A stretch of 64,000 bases of DNA from Blepharisma japonicum (lineage: Eukaryota > Ciliophora > Heterotrichea > Heterotrichida > Blepharismidae). The translations under genes and the position numbers were made by a program. The notes beneath the pieces were generated by a model. It did not search any database. It saw nothing but the letters and a program-made list of their open reading frames with translations, and was not told the origin of the DNA. Shown here piece after piece: positions 1 to 12,358 of the stretch. The stretch spans positions 24,148-88,147 of the forward strand of contig CATKHK010000131.1 in NCBI GenBank assembly GCA_949751835.1, written 5' to 3'. How positions within the stretch are numbered: the stretch's first letter is position 1; each line of letters starts with the position of its first letter.

Positions 1-2
1 AT

Positions 3-2885
3 TTTGTTTATTTACAGGTTGCAAGTAGCATTAATTTGCGAAATACAACATTTTATAGAGGAAGTTCAAACGATAGTGGAGGGGCAATATATTCAAGCTC
101 AAGCTTGGTATCTGTCGACTCGTGCATTTTTGATGAATTGTTATCCCCAAGAGGAGGAGCAATTTATGCTACTTTTGATAGCACTATTATTGTTAATAAT
201 TCTAATTTTAAACGTTTATCAAGCTCGACAGCAGGCGGGATAATAAATGCGAATCAAGCCACTTTGATTATCAAAAATTCAAATTTTCGTGAGTTTTCTT
301 TTACTGGAATATATGGTAAACAATTAAAATATTTAGAAATATCGAACTCATCCTTTACTAATGGCCTAGGAATTGATGGTGGTGCAGTCAGTTGTCAAGC
401 ATGCAGTAAAGTAAATATCAATTTATGCACTTTTATAGATAATTCTGCATCTTTGTATGGTGGTAGTTTATATTTTGATTCTAGCAGTGAATTCGCAGAT
501 TTTTATAATATTTTTTCTTGCAAATTTATTAATAACATTGCGGCAAATGGAGGAGCAATTTTTGGAAGTGATGTTAACTTAAACATTTCATCATCAGTTT
601 TTAAACAGAATAAAGCAGATACCGAATTCGATCATGCAAAGATAGAATATGGAATTGGTGGAGGAATTAAAATAAGCTGCGCTAATATTCAATCATGCAA
701 GTTTAAAATTAAATCCAATAATTTCATAGAAAACTATGCAAAATATAATGGTGGAGCTTTAAGCTGAGACAATCAATTACCTGAGTTTTTCAATAACTCT
801 TACCAGAATAATACTGCTTTGTATGGAAAAGACATAGCTAGTTTCCCAATAAAATTGATGAGAATCAATGAAAGCGGAATTTTAGAAGATTATGGAAGTA
901 GAAGAAGATTGGGCGGACCTGTATCAAGCTCGAATTTAACTGAAATTGCATCTGGACAGAATTATAAAAACCAGCTTTGTGTTGCCTTAGTAGATAATAT
1001 GGATAATGTCATAACGACTGACAATTTAAGTGAAGCAGAGCTAAAATCAGTCAACTCAACAACCAAAATTTCTGGCAAAACCAAAGTTACAGCAGTAAAT
1101 GGTATTTTTAATTTTTCTGAGTTTGTTATTTCAGAAGAGCCAGGGTCAAATATACAAATAACAGTTATTTCCTCAGCAATTGATGCTGCTAAAATAAAAA
1201 AATCAGGCCAGAAATTTTACAGCCAAAATTTGACTTTTAATGCAAATGTCAGAAAATGTGAATTGGGTGAAGTTACATCGGGAAAAAACTGCGAAGTATG
1301 TCCTGAAGGGTTTTATAGCTTAAATCCAAATTTAATTTCTTGCTTGGCCTGTCCAGAAATAGCTGAATGCTATGGAAATTATACAATGGTTCCGAAGCCT
1401 GGATATTGAAGAGATAATTTATATACAGATAAGTTTTGAAAATGTCCCCATTCTCCAGCTTGTTTGGGCTCTCCTAATAAAATTAACCTCTCTTATACTG
1501 GTGAATGTGGAATGGCTTATCAAGGCAATAAGTGTCAAGCTTGCAAATCAGGATATTCACATACAATGGACAACAAGTGTGAGGAATGCCAAAGCGTTAC
1601 AGTAAATATTGTGACTACAACAGGAGTTTCTTTAGCGCTTATCATTTTATTATTTATTCTTGTAAGAGCGACGAGAAAATCTGCTTTTAGACCAAGATCT
1701 CATTTATCGATTTATATAAAAATATTTTTGAATTATATTCAAATGGTAATTTTAGCATCCACATTTAAACTCAACTGATCTGAAGAAGTTATAGGCCTAT
1801 TTAAAGTTCAAAACAATGCTGACTATGTCTACCAGCAAATTTATTCATTTCAATGCCTCTTCCATAACGAAAAGTCTCAAAGCTTGATTTATTATAGGAT
1901 ACTAATCATCGTAGGGTTAATTCCAGTTCTGATAATTATTATGTCATTTTTATTTTGAACTATTGTCAAAATATTGAAAAGATCTTATAAAACATTTTTT
2001 GATGATTTCATATCAACTTGTATTATTTTGCTGTTTTTAATCCATCCAAGTATAGTGAAAAAAATGTTTTCATCAATGAACTGCTCAGAAATAAACAGCG
2101 GGGAGTACTGGATTGAAGAAGATTTAGACATTAGATGTTGGGATTATGAGCATATATTTTATGTGCTGACTGTTTCTTTACCATCTATTATTTTGTGGGG
2201 AATCATTTTACCCACAGTTTGTTTAGCACATATGATAAAAAATAGAAAGTCTCTAAACGAGATAAGCATACGCCTTAGATTTGGATTTCTTTTCAATGGA
2301 TACAAAGAAGAACACTTTTACTGGGAATTTATCATTTTATACAGTAAAATTATTCTTATCTGCTGCTCAGTATTTTTAACGAGAATTTCTATTAAAATTC
2401 AGGCCCTTATTGTTGCAATTTTATATTCAATTTATCTCAGACTTCAATATTCCAATAATCCATACAATGAATACAAATTAAACCAAATGGAGCTGAGGGC
2501 AAAGCTTGTCTGTGTAGTTACCATCTATTGTGGACTTTATTATTTAATGGGATCATTAAGTACCCTGGCAAATATTTTTTTCTTTATATTGATTGTTATA
2601 GCAAATATTTATTTTCTAGTTTATTGGGCATATTATTTAATCAAATCGCTTTGCTCTGCGATATTTAAGAAAGTAAACTATTTAAGAAGTAGAAGAAAAG
2701 ATAGAAGTGAGTCTGCACTGAGAAGCTTAAGAAGTGTTTTTGAAGAGTCAAAATTAGAATCAAGGAGTGTTAATCTGTCAATTGCCTCAAATGACAATTT
2801 AATAAATGAAAGTCAAGCTCCAGTTGATACTGCTAAAAACAATAAAGAAAATTTTGAGGAAAGCTCTAAAATTATCAATGCCTAA
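3..2885 (+). CDS. Subfamily B LNR/beta-helix multi-TM surface protein, 3' part
   Basis: The 5' end lies outside the window. One continuous frame runs from base 3 to TAA at 2883-2885, about 960 residues, when TGA is read as Trp (TGA at 765, 1407, 1776 and others). It contains the last beta-helix turns (GGAIYA, GGGIKI and FxxN motifs), the juxtamembrane block KDIASFPIKLM, a Cys-rich stalk (GEVTSGKNCEVCPEGFY, then GYWRDN and CLGSP), and about 8 hydrophobic helices. These carry the family motif FGFLFNGY...FYWEF near 2281-2325. The tail has SIASNDNL..ESQA. It is nearly identical to 16640-19531, so the two are recent duplicates. The role is inferred to be surface adhesion or reception; the ligand is unknown. 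No frameshift is seen, so the gene is probably functional. Confidence 0.9.
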
Positions 2886-3447
2886 AGAAATTATTTGCTT
2901 AAGATAATAATTTTAAGCTTTAGCTAGATATATGAAATATAGGACCTTAATATCAGGTAAACAATATCCATTTTGATACTTTATTTTAAATTATTTTTCA
3001 ATTTTCTAAATCAGCTATTTAAAAAGTTGAAAACTATCTGTTTTATTTCTTTTTTAATTACTAAAACCATACAGAAGTTATTTTAAAATAATAAATGAGC
3101 CTTGATTTATGCGCTAAAACATTAATCTTATTTAATCTATTTATAAAAATTTAAAATACAATCTAATTTCTTTTAAATTAAATTTATACTAATGGATAAC
3201 TTAATACTCTAATTGAAATTTTTTAGTTTATTAAATAAACTCTCAATCATCATAATTGATAAAATTTAATTGCTAAATTCAAGGATATTTTAAAAATTTT
3301 TTTTGCTATCAAGAGACATTACAAATCTCTTGAAATGATATAAAATTCTTTAATCTGGGTTGCAGGGATATTTGAAATGTTTATATTATTAGGAACTATT
3401 GTATAAATCTATATATAAGAAAATGATTAAACTATTTGTAATTATAA
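2886..3447. other. Intergenic, duplicated B-to-A spacer
   Basis: AT-rich non-coding spacer between a B gene and an A-type N-terminus. It aligns along most of its length with 19532-20070, the spacer in the same position of the second dyad, including a shared TATATATAAG box at 3410-3419. No gene or RNA was recognised in it. Confidence 0.7.
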
Positions 3448-3937
3448 ATGAAATACTAATAATTTCCTTTACTCTACTGTTAACTAAGGATAAAGTCCTT
3501 GAATGCCACTTATCTGCTTGCCCAGATATTAGGATAAATTTAATTTAGAAGTAAATCAAAAATGTGATCATAGCTGTATGACTTCGTACTGCAATTTTGA
3601 TATAAAGCTGGGTACTGATGGAAAAATTAATGAAGAAAATTTAGATTGCTATGAAACTTGCATTAATTTCGACGGTTGCGACCCAGAAAAACTTGGAAAT
3701 GGGATATGTGACAATTTTTGTAATACACAAAACTGCAGATTTAACTGAGGAAATTGCACTTGCACTCCTGTCTGTTTATACTTAATACTAGGAGATGGTA
3801 ATTGTGATGAGACTTGTGATAATTGAAACTGTGTTCTTGATAATCACGATTGTGGGCTTTGTACAGATTGATGCTTTCATATTATGCTCGGGAACGGAGT
3901 TTGCGACTCAGAATGCAATAATGAAGATTGTTTATAT
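3448..3937 (+). pseudogene. Relic of a subfamily A N-terminus (signal peptide and LNRs)
   Basis: It is homologous to the first exon and LNR region of the A gene at 20071. It is broken in several ways. A one-base loss after codon 3 puts TAA-TAA in frame. The 15-nt intron (aligned at about 3531-3545) has lost its GT donor: it now begins AT, although the rest (TTTAATTTAG) is conserved. Homology stops abruptly near 3937 in the fourth LNR. The intact A gene starts only 59 bp further on. This is the downstream end of the segmental duplication that also copied the B gene before it. Confidence 0.85.
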
Positions 3938-3995
3938 CTCGAAATTCATAATTTATAAAAAATAACCCAAAAAAAATTTCTCAAATTCTAATAAT

Positions 3996-6900
3996 ATGAA
4001 TTACTTAGTGATTCTTAGCATTTTATGGTCAGCAAAAAGCATAGATCTAACCTGCCCTTTATCAGTTTGCCCAGATATCAAGGTAATTTTAAAATAGAAA
4101 GGTGATCATAGATGCAACCCTGAATGCATGACATCCTACTGCAATTACGATACAAATTTCCAGCTTAATGGATCACTACTAAAAGAAAGCTCTGATTGCT
4201 ACGAGAATTGTGTAAGCCTTGATGGCTGTGATCCTCAAAATCTAGGAAATGGTGTCTGTGATAGCTCTTGCAATACTGAAAACTGTGGATTTGATTGAGG
4301 CGATTGCACTTGCTCTCCAGGATGCTTGGACTCAATGCTTGGTAATGGAAATTGTGACGAAGCATGTGATAATTGAGACTGCGATCTTGATAACCACGAC
4401 TGTGGCCATTGCGCAGATGGATGCTTTCCAACTATGCTTGCAAATGGAATCTGCGACCCTGAATGCAATAATGAAGAATGTTTATATGATTATCAAGATT
4501 GCCGATGCTCAGATAATTGTTTATGGACTGATTATGGATCATGCAAGCCAGAGTGCATGGTAGCAAGTTGCAATTTCGATAAAGTAGATCTATATCCAAA
4601 TAATTGATGCCTTAATAATTCTTTGGCGATTTTCTCTTCTTATCAGCAGATCATCCGTGACAATTTTTCATATGTTGTGCATTTGGAAGATTGTTATGCT
4701 GCTTCTAATTATACATGCTCGTTAGAAAAGGCATTAGACTTTTTAAATTGCTATGAAGAGTGCAATATCCTGGAATGCAATTACGCAAATGGTAACTGTA
4801 ATCAGGAAACGAATTATTATTCTTTTTGTCAACGTTCTTATCAATCTTATAATGGATGCTTATCTTGCCGTTACTATATTAATTATTTACGGATTTTATG
4901 AAATAAAAATTGCTATCAATCATATGATGTTAACAACAATATTAAAACATTTCCAGATGGATATCCAGTTTCAATACCTATAATTGATACTTCATCATCA
5001 AAAAATCCTCATGTTTACTTTGTAAAATCAGAGGGTGACCCTAGCTCATATATTGGAAATGGAACATATTTTTACCCTTATGCAAGTATTTCGTATTGCC
5101 TTTCGATGATAATCCATGATTATTCAGTTATTTACATTTTAGGAGGAGATTATAAAATAGCTCCACATTACACTCCTAATAAAAATAACAGATATGTAGA
5201 ATACGCTATTCCATGAAAAGCTTTTAAAAATTTCTCTGGAAAAATTATAAAAATTAGTCCTTGAAACAGCACTTCAACAACTATAAGAAGAGAAGAAATT
5301 AATTCTCCAGACACCTTTGAGTTCTATATACAGAAAGCCAAACTCTTCGAGATAAATAACATCATTTTTGACTGGGAGGATACAATGCCAGATTGCTCAA
5401 GTGGCGAATATTGTGATTATTGCCCAGTTGTTGTCTATGATTCAGTATCAGATGCCTATTACAACGATAGAGGCGAAATCATAGACAAATTCTTACCCTT
5501 ATCCTGATGCTCCAGATATAATAGTGCTTTATTTTTCCTGTTAGTATCAAGCAACTTAGTTCTTACTAATGTAACTTTTACTAATTTCCGGATTGATTTT
5601 TCTTCAATTATATGCACAATGAATGGAAGTAACATAACTTTAAATAATGTCACTTTTGACAATATAAAAGTTTATGATCAAGACGGTTCAGCAATAATAG
5701 CAACAGATGTATGTGGTAGTGAACTAGACCCATACGAAGAAAAAATCAATCAAAATATCTATGGAAATCTGAAATTTGAGAATGGATCTGTTAGTAGAAT
5801 CAATAATGGATATGAAATAAAGGATGAAATCAATTTAAAAGGGTTTTTAAACATTGCAAATATATCTACTATTGTTTTTAGGAATGTTGAATTTCAAAAT
5901 AATGTGGTTTTTAAAAACTCATTGGCTGGAACCAGTGAAGCCTCACTTTTCTCTTTGAAAAATTTTCAATCACTTTTAATTGATTCTTGCTCTTTTTCAT
6001 ATAACTATTGCGATTTAGGTCTAATAAATATAGAACAGGACAACAATAATTTTACTATTGAAACAAATGATAGAGGAGAGATAATTTACTCAACATTGAG
6101 CCATATTCATATTTATATTTCGAATTTTATATCAAATTTTGGAAAAGCTGCTGGAATTCTATATGCAAATTATAAGGATGAAACCCAAAATTTCCTGATC
6201 GAAAATTCATTATTCATTCTAAATGGCGTTGAAGCTGGCACTTTGATCCACATTGAAAGTAGTTATGCCAATCAAAATTATTTACAGGATAGAGTTATAA
6301 GCCTGACTACTTCAAATGAAAATCCTACTGAAGGAAAATACTTAGCGAAATGAATGAAAATTCTTAACTCAAGATTTAATGAAAATCATTCAGGTGGGAA
6401 TGGGATAATTGACGTGTCTAAAATGATTAATATTGACTTAGAAAACATTGAAATTAGCAATAACGGAGCCACTTCCTCTGCAGCTATGAATGTCAATTCA
6501 ATAATTATAAAATATTTTATTGAAAATCCTGATTTATATATTAGACTAAACATAGTGGATCCTCCTGATTTAAATCTTCAGAATTTATCATTCATTTCTG
6601 ATTCTATCAATGCTAATCTATTGTCTGTGAACGTCAAAAATAATTACTCTAAAAATTCTTCTCCTGCGATCCTTATATCAAATACAATAAACATAACAAT
6701 AAAGTCGTCTAATTTTGAATATAATAGTGGATCAAGAAGTAATGGAATTTGCTTAATATTAGATGCAAATTCTTTAGTAACAATAAAAGATTCCGAATTC
6801 AATTCAAACACAAATCATGAATCTGAAAGCTTGGGAGCTATAAGCAGTCTTTCCAGCTTATTTCTGCAAAATTGTTCATTTTACAATAATTCTGGAGATT

Positions 6901-9900
6901 TAGGAGGTGCATTATATTTTGCAGGGCAAAGTCTTTATATAAATTCTTCTAATTTTGATTCAAATAGATCACCAAATTTAAATGGAGGTGCTATTTATTT
7001 TTCAATTTCGACTACCAGTAATATGACACAGCAATTTTATATTTATCACACCATTTTTGAAAATAATTTTGGAGGTGTTAATGGTGGAGGAATTTTTATT
7101 CAAAGAAATTCTGCTTTAAAGTACATATTATCACTAACTATTTTAAGCACTTATTTCTACAATAATCAAGCTTTAGAAGGCTCATGCATTTATATTGATA
7201 GCAACACTTTTATATCTGTAGATTCTTCGATCAGTAACTGTGACTTTCAAGAAAATAGGGCATGATTTTCAGGCACAATTTCAGTTCATTATATAAGTGG
7301 ACTGCTTTTTTTGACCCAATGCTCATTTATAAATAATTCTGGCGCTTATAGCTCTGTATTTAATATTGCGATAGGAGAGAATACTGAAATATCAACCTCA
7401 AAAATGATTTTTAATTCCTGCACTTTTCAATTTAATTCAGGAATTGCAACAATATCTCTAGATAATCCAAATATAAATTCTACATTGAAAATAAATGATT
7501 GCTTATATGAATACAATAAAGGGACAATATTTACACTGGATAACGATTATGTCCTTGATAATGGCTCAAGATACAGGCATAATTCCTCACCTAATTCTGG
7601 AGCAGCACTCAATTTGAAAAATTCAGCAGTTTTTCAATCAGAAAAAGCAACATTTCACAACTGCAGCAGTGGAATTGATGGAGGAGTAGCTTCAATTAGT
7701 TTGAAGTCTCGCTTTTATTGTTTTTCATGTGCTTTTATTCAAAATGTAGCAGAATCCTCAGGAGGTGCTATATATGCAGACACAGATGCTCAATTTCATC
7801 TTTATAGTTCTATATTCAACAAAAACACATGCAAAAATAGAGGCTCGGCAATATTCATGGCAACTAGTTCAGTTGGCTCCTCAATATACAATACAGAGAT
7901 AAGTGAAAACTATGCAAATAATGAAGGAACAATAACTCTTTTATCATCACTTATTTCGATTGTTTCCTCAAAAATGTCAAATAACTCTGCCAGTGGAAAA
8001 AGCCCAGGCATTTTCCTAGAGGACTCTGATGCTACAATAATAAATAGCACTTTTTCTAACCAAAAAGGAGATCAAGGATGTTTTATCCTATTGAGTATGA
8101 GCCATATGAAGGTGGTCAATTCAAATTTTCATGATGGCCTCTCAAATAGTTCAGGAATTGCTATACATGCGACATCTAGTACTGTCAACCTTGTCTCAAC
8201 GTCATTTGAAAATCTTTTTGCAGTTGACAGTGGAGGAATGATTTATCTATATGATAGTAGCACAATGTATTGTGAGAATTCAGTCTTCATTAGTTCAAAT
8301 AAGTCAATTGATACGTCTTCTAGCTCTCTTTTTATTTCAAATTCATCTTTTAAAAACTATAGTAATAGTGCTATCTCAGGGACACAAATATTCAGTCTAT
8401 CAATATATAGTTCAGAGTTTTTGGATGGTTATGGCATTAATGGAGGCGCTTTATACTGCTGGGAATGCAGTGACATTTCAATTAGCTCATCTATTTTCTT
8501 AAACAATTTTGCCGAAAATGGTGGAGCTATTTATATTTTAAATGAAGCAGATTTTTCTGAGTATTCTCAATGCGATATCACTTTCTCTACATTTATATCA
8601 AATGCAGCTTATAATGGTGGTGCAATTTGGACTAGCAGCATAAATCTGAATATTTCTTCTTCAAGTTTCTATGAAAACTATGCTGAATCTCGACTGACTG
8701 TAACCTTTCAAGAAATACTAGATGGAATTGGAGGAGCTATAAAAATTGCTTGCAAAAATTCTGATAGTTGCTATTTTAATATTTCGTCAAACAATTTTAG
8801 CAATAATTGAGCAACTTATAATGGTGGATCGATAAGCTGAGATGACTTTAAGCCAGAGTTTAAAAATAATACTTTTTCGAATAATTCAGCAGAATATGGA
8901 AATGATATTGCTTCTTTTCCTGTGATGATTCTTTTTATTAATAATACCAGCAATCGAGTTCTTGCAGATGATTTAGAAGGTAGCATGATTCTAACTCTAG
9001 ATAATATTGCTTCAGGTCAGAAAAATAATCCACCTTTGACCTTTGCTTTAGTTGATGATCTTCATCAGATAATCACAACAGATATAACAAGCCAAGCTCA
9101 ATTAAAAAGTCTTAGTAATGACACAATTATATCTGGGACCTCAACTGTGTATTCTGTTAATGGGATTTATCACTTTGATGACTATGCAATTTCGGCAAAG
9201 CCTGGATCCCTGATTCAAATTTATATTGAATCATCAGCAATAGATAAATCAAAAAGCAGTGCAATAGAGCAAGTGATTCAAATGCCAAGCCAATTCCTTA
9301 TCAATGTTAAAATGAGACTATGCATAATTGGAGAGGCCACTGTTGGTCTTGAATGTGAAAGCTGCCTTGAAAATTATTATAATATTGATGCCAGAGATTC
9401 TAAATGCTTAGATTGCCCTTCCTCTGCGATTTGCTACGGAAATTATACGATAGTTCCAAAATCTGGTTATTGGAGAGATAATAAATTTACCGACCGTTTT
9501 TGGAAATGCCTTTACCCACCTGCCTGCTTAGGATCTAAGGATATTAAAAATATTTCTTTTACAGGAGTCTGCGAAGAAGGATATGAAAATAATTTGTGCC
9601 ATTCCTGCAAGGAAGGATACTCAAGATTGTATAAAAACGAGTGTCAAAAATGCCCTGATATTGTCACTAATGTTTTAAGACTTCTTGGATTTTTTGCTCT
9701 ATTAGTCTTTATGGCAATAGTTATAATAAAAACTTCTCGGAAATCTGCTTTTGAGCCAGCCTCTTCTTTATCAATTTATATAAAAATCTTTTGAAATTAT
9801 TTGCAGATTATGATTATAATAGCTACTTTTAACTTGAATTGGCCCCATGAAGCAGTTCAGTATTTTTACATCCAGACATGCATAGATTATATCGGAGCAC

Positions 9901-10988
9901 AATTATTTTCTATTGACTGCTTTTTGCAGTCCTCATATTCGAAGGACAAAATTTATTATTTCAAAATTATGATTACGAGCATGACTCCATTTTCCCTCGC
10001 ATTTATTTGTTTGCTTTTTTGGATTATTATTTATGCGATCCAAAAGAAAAATCTAAGAGAATTGAAAAATGATTATATATCATCATTTATAGTTTTGCTA
10101 TTTTTGATTCATCCAAGTATTATCGATAATATGTTTAGTATTTTTAGTTGCAAAGAAATAAATAGTGGAGAGTACTGACTTAATGTGGATCTTGGAATCA
10201 GATGCTGGGACTATGATCATTTATTTTATGCACTTTTATTCGCATTGCCTACAATAAATATTTGGATTATCGCAATTCCAGCACTTTGCTTCATAAAATT
10301 AGTAAAAAGTAAAAGTGCACTAGAAGATTCATTAACAAGACTGAGGTTTGGGTTTCTATTTAATGGGTATAGCTCAAAGTATTATTACTGGGAATTTTTA
10401 ATTTTATATCATAAGGTAATTCTGATTGTGTGCTCAGTGTTTTTTTCAAATATTTCAATAAATATTCAAGCACTCACATTAGCCCTCCTGCTAACTTTAT
10501 TTCTCCACATCCAAGCTAAAAACAAACCATATTGTGACGATATGCTCAATAAAACAGATATATTCTCTAGAGTATCTTCTCTTACAGCAATTATAATTGG
10601 TCTTTTCTTTTTGACTGGAGATTTAGATACTGTTGGAAAAAATATTTTACTTCTAATTTTATTGCTTTCTAACTTGCTATTTATCATCTATATCTCAATC
10701 AAGATCCTAATGCAGTTTTATATGTTTAAAATAGCTATTGGTGTATTTAATAGGATTTTTAATTTGAATAAGGGAAGAAAATATGTAGTTGATGTGGACT
10801 GTGAGATCTCAAATAAAATTGATAAAGAATATACACCTATTACTTCTCAAAATCAAAAAATTATCAGTACGGGAATATTTTCAGAAGATTCAAATATCGG
10901 CCATCTTGCAGAATTTGAGAGAAGTGCTAACATTCCAATTGAAGTAGATCCACTTCCCTCAGAGCAAAGCGATTTAGTTAAAGAATAA
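3996..10988 (+). CDS. Subfamily A LNR/beta-helix multi-TM surface protein
   Basis: Exons are 3996-4082 and 4098-10988, 2,325 aa, ending at TAA, with TGA read as Trp. The signal peptide is about residues 1-16. Cys-rich LNR repeats run to about 186, with GNGVCDSSCN and similar units. A pectin-lyase-like entry motif follows near 340 (YFVKS..GNGTYFYPYASI). The beta-helix spans about 530-1630, with many NGGAIY/GGAI and FxxN turns. The juxtamembrane block is NDIASFPVMMI. The Cys stalk starts near 1773 (GEATVG.ECESC, GYWRDN, ACLGS, GYSRLYKNEC). TM1 is near 1887 and about 8 helices follow, including LIHPSI and RFGFLFNGY...YYWEF. The tail ends DPLPSEQSDLVKE. The fold and topology follow known LNR and beta-helix families. 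The receptor or adhesion role is inference. All frames agree, so it appears intact. Confidence 0.92.
4083..4097 (+). other. 15-nt spliceosomal intron
   Basis: The sequence is GTAATTTTAAAATAG. It lies between CPDIK and KGDHRC, the same place as the first intron of every family member. It carries an in-frame TAG, so it must be removed. A is at position 10, as in all nine introns in the window. Confidence 0.93.
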
Positions 10989-12358
10989 TATTAATCTTTT
11001 AGTTATAATTAAAATCTTTATGAATATCAAAACAGAACCAAATTAAAATAAAAAAATGGGATATTGAGAGACAATTTAAATATTACTGCTAAAAATTTTG
11101 AAAATTTCACCATTTTTGAATGTAGATATCTTGCATAAACATTCAATTCATTCTGCATATCAATGCATTTAAATAATTAATTAGTTTGTAATTTTTAAAA
11201 TTATTTAATTTCACCATTAAATTTCCAAAGGCGAGAAGTTTTATTTTTGCACCTTTAGGCTATTATTTTACTCCTAGCTTGCAGTATTTTGTATATTTTG
11301 CAGAGATTTTCTGAGTCACAGTTATTAAAATAAATGCAAATTTCATGGCAGCCAGATATCTCTTCTATATCTACCCATCAAGCTGATGATTATCATCATA
11401 ATTAAATATAAACTCATGCAGCCTATGTCATTTATGATCGACTTTCTAAAATAAAAATTTCTATAATAAAGGGCATGAAGATAAGCTGCATGTGAATTCT
11501 TTGCTTTCTGCTGACCGTATCAAAATAGAGATAAAAATCACAAAGGAATCCAATTAGTTTATTAATCACTTATATATAATTCAAATAATCTTTAGATATT
11601 GATTTATGAAGTCCATATATATAATATATGATAAAATTAAAAGCTTGAAAAATAATAAGCATCTTAACCCCATATATTTTTATAAAATTATGCAAGATTA
11701 GAGTAATGAATATGAACTACTGCTAAGCGCAGGAAAATCTTTAATAATTTACGTTTTACTAAAATAAAGCTGTGAATTGATAAATTTGACAAATAAAAAT
11801 TTAAAAGGTAATCTTATTTTTCTAATTTTTAATATTAAATTCTTGAGCTTAAGGTTGATAAATTTTATAAATAAATAATGAGGCTATTAGTCTAGTTATT
11901 ATAAGTTAAATATAAGAAGGTGTTAATTTTAAGGTGAATTATAATTAATGTTTTATTTAATCTCTCTTATAAACCCCATATTAATAAGCATCTGAACTAA
12001 TTATAATAATATGAAGCTACACACAGAGGATTTAGGAATGCTCTTGGATATAGATCCTATCTTTTGGCCATTAAAGAAATCAAAAGAATAGAGATAATGA
12101 TTGTTGATATTCACTATGCAGATATGAATTTATGGAATTATTTGATTTCCTATTATGACTATGCAGTTTTCAGATTCTAAAAATGAATTTTTATTGTAAG
12201 CTTAATTAAAAACAAAGAAACAGAAATTTGCTTGGGGTTTTCTACTCCAGAATTTGCGTTTATACATAAATTAAGTTAATGACTAAATATTTACTATCCT
12301 GCTGCTCCGTTGGTTTTCGATAATTATAATAAATCATAATTAATTATTTTTAATAATT
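10989..12358. other. Intergenic A-to-B spacer
   Basis: About 1.4 kb of AT-rich sequence without a long frame. A short stretch near 11056-11085 resembles the GYWRDNLYT codons of B genes and may be a tiny relic. A 26-codon open stretch from ATG 12011 has no support. Nothing else was recognised. Confidence 0.5.

Noticed and set aside
765-1958. In-frame TGAs as real stops, readthrough or selenocysteine, making these genes pseudogenes.
   Set aside because: TGA falls on conserved Trp sites in all members and alternates with TGG in near-identical copies; frames continue for thousands of codons.
4165-4468. Minus-strand open frames rich in His/Ser over the LNR region (also 20274-20543, 12450-13271 and 29790-30371 minus, and 43286-43731 plus).
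   Set aside because: They are antisense shadows of Cys-rich LNR codons, recur in every paralog for that reason, and lie wholly inside a well-supported gene.
5619-8900. Repeated GGAGC/GGTGG motifs as a DNA repeat array or CRISPR.
   Set aside because: They encode the GGA(I/L/V) turns of the beta-helix at irregular spacing and are coding repeats at the protein level only.
12011-12091. Short open stretch from ATG 12011 in the A-to-B spacer.
   Set aside because: Only 26 codons, no homolog in the window, and no leader or domain signal.
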